From Lentisphaera profundi (GTDB taxonomy: Bacteria; Verrucomicrobiota; Lentisphaeria; Lentisphaerales; Lentisphaeraceae), in the NCBI RefSeq assembly GCF_028728065.1, contig NZ_CP117811.1, positions 2,480,001-2,544,000 on the forward strand: a DNA stretch of 64,000 nucleotides. Direction: 5' to 3'. Below, in pieces: positions 62,335 through 64,000 of the stretch. The notes under the pieces were generated by a model. That model had not been told where the DNA came from, made no database searches, and saw nothing but the letters and a program-made list of their open reading frames with translations. A program made the translations under genes and the position numbers. Within the stretch, counting starts at the first letter, position 1. Every line of letters starts with the position of its first letter.

Positions 62335-63483
62335 ATGAACATACTCAATAGACACATACTAAAGAATCTACTTTACATCTTTGTAGCGTCCTTACTCGTC
62401 CTCACCTTCATACTTGTCCTTGGATTAATGATTAAGATTTTAAGCCGATTAGATACTTCTATTTCTCAGCTATTTATCTTAAAAATGTTTCTCATGTTAC
62501 TCCCAAAAGTACTCGCTTATGCGATACCTATTGCCAGCTTAGTCAGCGTGACTTTAGTATTTAGTCGTATGTCGGCAGAAAATGAAATTACCGCAATGCG
62601 CGCCTCTGGCATCAGCCTCTGGCAAATTGTCAACCCAGCTATCCTTTTAGCTCTCGCCTCCTCAGGCTGTCTACTCTACCTAAATATGTTCGCAGTGCCC
62701 CACTTAGAAGCCACCCGAAAATCAATGATGAAAGGTGAATTACTTTCGAACCCTTCCAATTTTTTACGAGGTGGATCCACTATTGAATTAGGCAAACTCA
62801 CCGTGAATATTGGAGAAAAAGAAGCTGATGGTACGCTAAAAGACCTAAGAGTAATTGAACTCGATCATTCTAAAGGAATTGTGGCTAATCAACTCCTCGC
62901 TCAAAAGGGACGCATTATTGATGCTAATGAAACTTCTTTTACCATCGAGTTTATTGATGTCATCATTCTCGATAATAACTGGGAGTTCACTGACAATAAA
63001 GATGATGACAAGCAAATCCTCAATGGCGTAAAAGTAACTCGCCTACCGAATGCTAATACTACCTATACTTTTTATACTAACGAAGAGCTTAATAGTGGTG
63101 ATTTGCGTAAACGCGCCAAATACCTTAACCTTTGGGAAATGATTGCGAGACTAGCCGTTTTGGAAAAGAAAGAGCAAAGCAAAACTGTACGTCGAGAACA
63201 CACTGACCTACTTTACAATTTAAACAAAAACCTCGCTCTAGCCTTTTCTCCTCTCGCTTTCTTACTAATGGCCTTGCCTTTCGGCCTCCGCTCTAGTCGC
63301 TCAGAAACAAGTATTGGTTTACTCATTAGTCTTATCGTTATGATGGTTTATTACGCCACTATTTTATTGACGGGAGCCTTTGATAAACATACTGCACTAC
63401 ACCCCGAAATATTGGTTTGGTTACCAAATATTATTTTTCAGAGCTTAGGCTTAGGCATGATTGCATTTAAAGTGAGTCATTAA
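62335..63483 (+). CDS. LptF/LptG-family permease (YjgP/YjgQ)
   Basis: 382 residues: three N-terminal helices (LLYIFVASLLVLTFILVLGL and following), a periplasmic beta-jellyroll part (residues ~140-265), then three C-terminal helices. The motif RMSAENEITAMRASGIS is the LptF/G coupling helix that contacts the LptB ATPase. It extracts lipopolysaccharide from the inner membrane. LptF and LptG cannot be told apart, and the partner gene is not in the window. It converges with the next gene, overlapping by 4 bases. Confidence 0.93.
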   Translation: MNILNRHILKNLLYIFVASLLVLTFILVLGLMIKILSRLDTSISQLFILKMFLMLLPKVLAYAIPIASLVSVTLVFSRMSAENEITAMRASGISLWQIVNPAILLALASSGCLLYLNMFAVPHLEATRKSMMKGELLSNPSNFLRGGSTIELGKLTVNIGEKEADGTLKDLRVIELDHSKGIVANQLLAQKGRIIDANETSFTIEFIDVIILDNNWEFTDNKDDDKQILNGVKVTRLPNANTTYTFYTNEELNSGDLRKRAKYLNLWEMIARLAVLEKKEQSKTVRREHTDLLYNLNKNLALAFSPLAFLLMALPFGLRSSRSETSIGLLISLIVMMVYYATILLTGAFDKHTALHPEILVWLPNIIFQSLGLGMIAFKVSH

Positions 63484-63986
63484 CTCGGTTTTGCTTCCAT
63501 CCTGACTTCCGTTCTAAAGCACCTAGGTCTCATATTATATTTACTCTCTTTGAGCTTTTGGATAACTGCTTTTGTTTGCGGAATTCGCATACTATAGACC
63601 TTTGTCTTTCCTACGTATTCCTGCCAATACTTATTAATAATCAATAAGTCAGCTTTAGTTTTAAAGATATCAGGAATCGCATAAGCAGATTCATTGACAT
63701 CACCTAGATGCTCTTTTTTAAACATACTCTTCTCTTTGTGCCCATAATATAAGCTCATAGTTAAAAGGTAAAACTGCATCTTAAATGGTGCAAAAAGCTG
63801 TTCCACCATTTCGATGAAATCCTCCGCTAGTTCACCGTTCACAAGTAATCGATGGGCTAAATTATTACGTCGAAGAATCTCAAAATCTACTAATTCTTTA
63901 GTTAACTTTTTTTTCCCTTTCATTTCACAGAGTGAATGAGCGAGTGCCGTATATATTGACTCTAATACTTTATGAAAATTACCCAT
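63480..63986 (-). CDS. Unknown soluble protein, start near window edge
   Basis: 168 residues from the ATG at 63986. The frame stays open to the end of the window, so the gene may start further upstream. The sequence is mostly helical and basic, with a Lys-rich stretch and a C-terminal R-P-R-C. I do not recognise a family. Convergent with the permease gene by 4 bases. Confidence 0.55.
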   Translation of the reverse strand: MGNFHKVLESIYTALAHSLCEMKGKKKLTKELVDFEILRRNNLAHRLLVNGELAEDFIEMVEQLFAPFKMQFYLLTMSLYYGHKEKSMFKKEHLGDVNESAYAIPDIFKTKADLLIINKYWQEYVGKTKVYSMRIPQTKAVIQKLKESKYNMRPRCFRTEVRMEAKPS

Positions 63987-64000
63987 CTCATATTTGTACT

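Noticed and set aside
1-64000. tRNA or rRNA genes, CRISPR arrays, prophage or defence islands
   Set aside because: None was recognised by reading; the only mobile genes are the two transposases.

Overview
The window is a gene-dense, roughly 40% GC bacterial chromosome segment. The mix points to the Planctomycetes-Verrucomicrobia-Chlamydiae group, most likely a marine, Lentisphaera-like member. The signs are two sulfatases with the C-x-P-S-R maturation motif, nucleotide-sugar genes for surface polysaccharide, an EF-hand-like long protein of a type I associate with Lentisphaerae and Planctomycetes, many small lipoproteins, and a plant-type UDP-sugar pyrophosphorylase. The assignment is inferred from gene content; there is no rRNA here. 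I saw no tRNA, rRNA or CRISPR array, and no gene-free gap longer than 300 bases.

Layout. 1-8.2 kb: a sulfatase cut by the window edge, a VOC protein with a small membrane protein, a recQ-mutY pair (recQ carries an in-frame amber codon before its last 56 codons), a double cupin, and a leftward membrane/lipoprotein cluster that includes two 47-48-codon lipoprotein genes. 8.3-18.3 kb: an NtrB/NtrC-like two-component pair, then coaD, a YceD-type protein and rpmF running into the fatty-acid operon plsX-fabH-fabG-acpP-fabF, a tiny lipoprotein, ybeY and a CBS-domain protein. 18.4-26.2 kb: a molybdopterin oxidoreductase with fdhD, rfbB, and the GDP-sugar genes manB-manC-fcl. 26.2-34.6 kb: an MsbA-like exporter with a coiled-coil protein and a parvulin (leftward), then gshB-grx-bolA-grxD-hisI, mscS and htpG (rightward).

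34.8-48.1 kb: a sulfite/nitrite reductase fused to a TusA domain, two related lipoproteins, a 1369-residue DUF748/AsmA-like protein, Ppx/GppA, a DUF3228 protein and the EF-hand-like protein. 48.2-59.8 kb: an accessory sugar-use region. It holds a frameshifted sulfatase, a LacI-family regulator with operators over its own promoter and a terminator in its leader, an IS4-family element, a sodium-solute symporter gene split by a second IS, and then galK-galE-USP. 59.9-64 kb: a Gfo/Idh/MocA oxidoreductase, a 2-Cys peroxiredoxin, a methyltransferase, an LptF/LptG permease and an unknown gene.

How the genes fit together. The galactose region reads as uptake (symporter), phosphorylation (GalK), UDP transfer by a plant-type pyrophosphorylase in place of GalT, and epimerisation (GalE), with a GalR-like repressor nearby. 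In this isolate uptake by that symporter should be lost, because a 1594-bp IS with a 14-bp perfect inverted repeat and a 6-bp target duplication sits in the gene. Removing the IS and one duplication restores the frame exactly. Together with the recQ amber codon and the sulfatase frameshift, the window holds three recently broken or interrupted genes.
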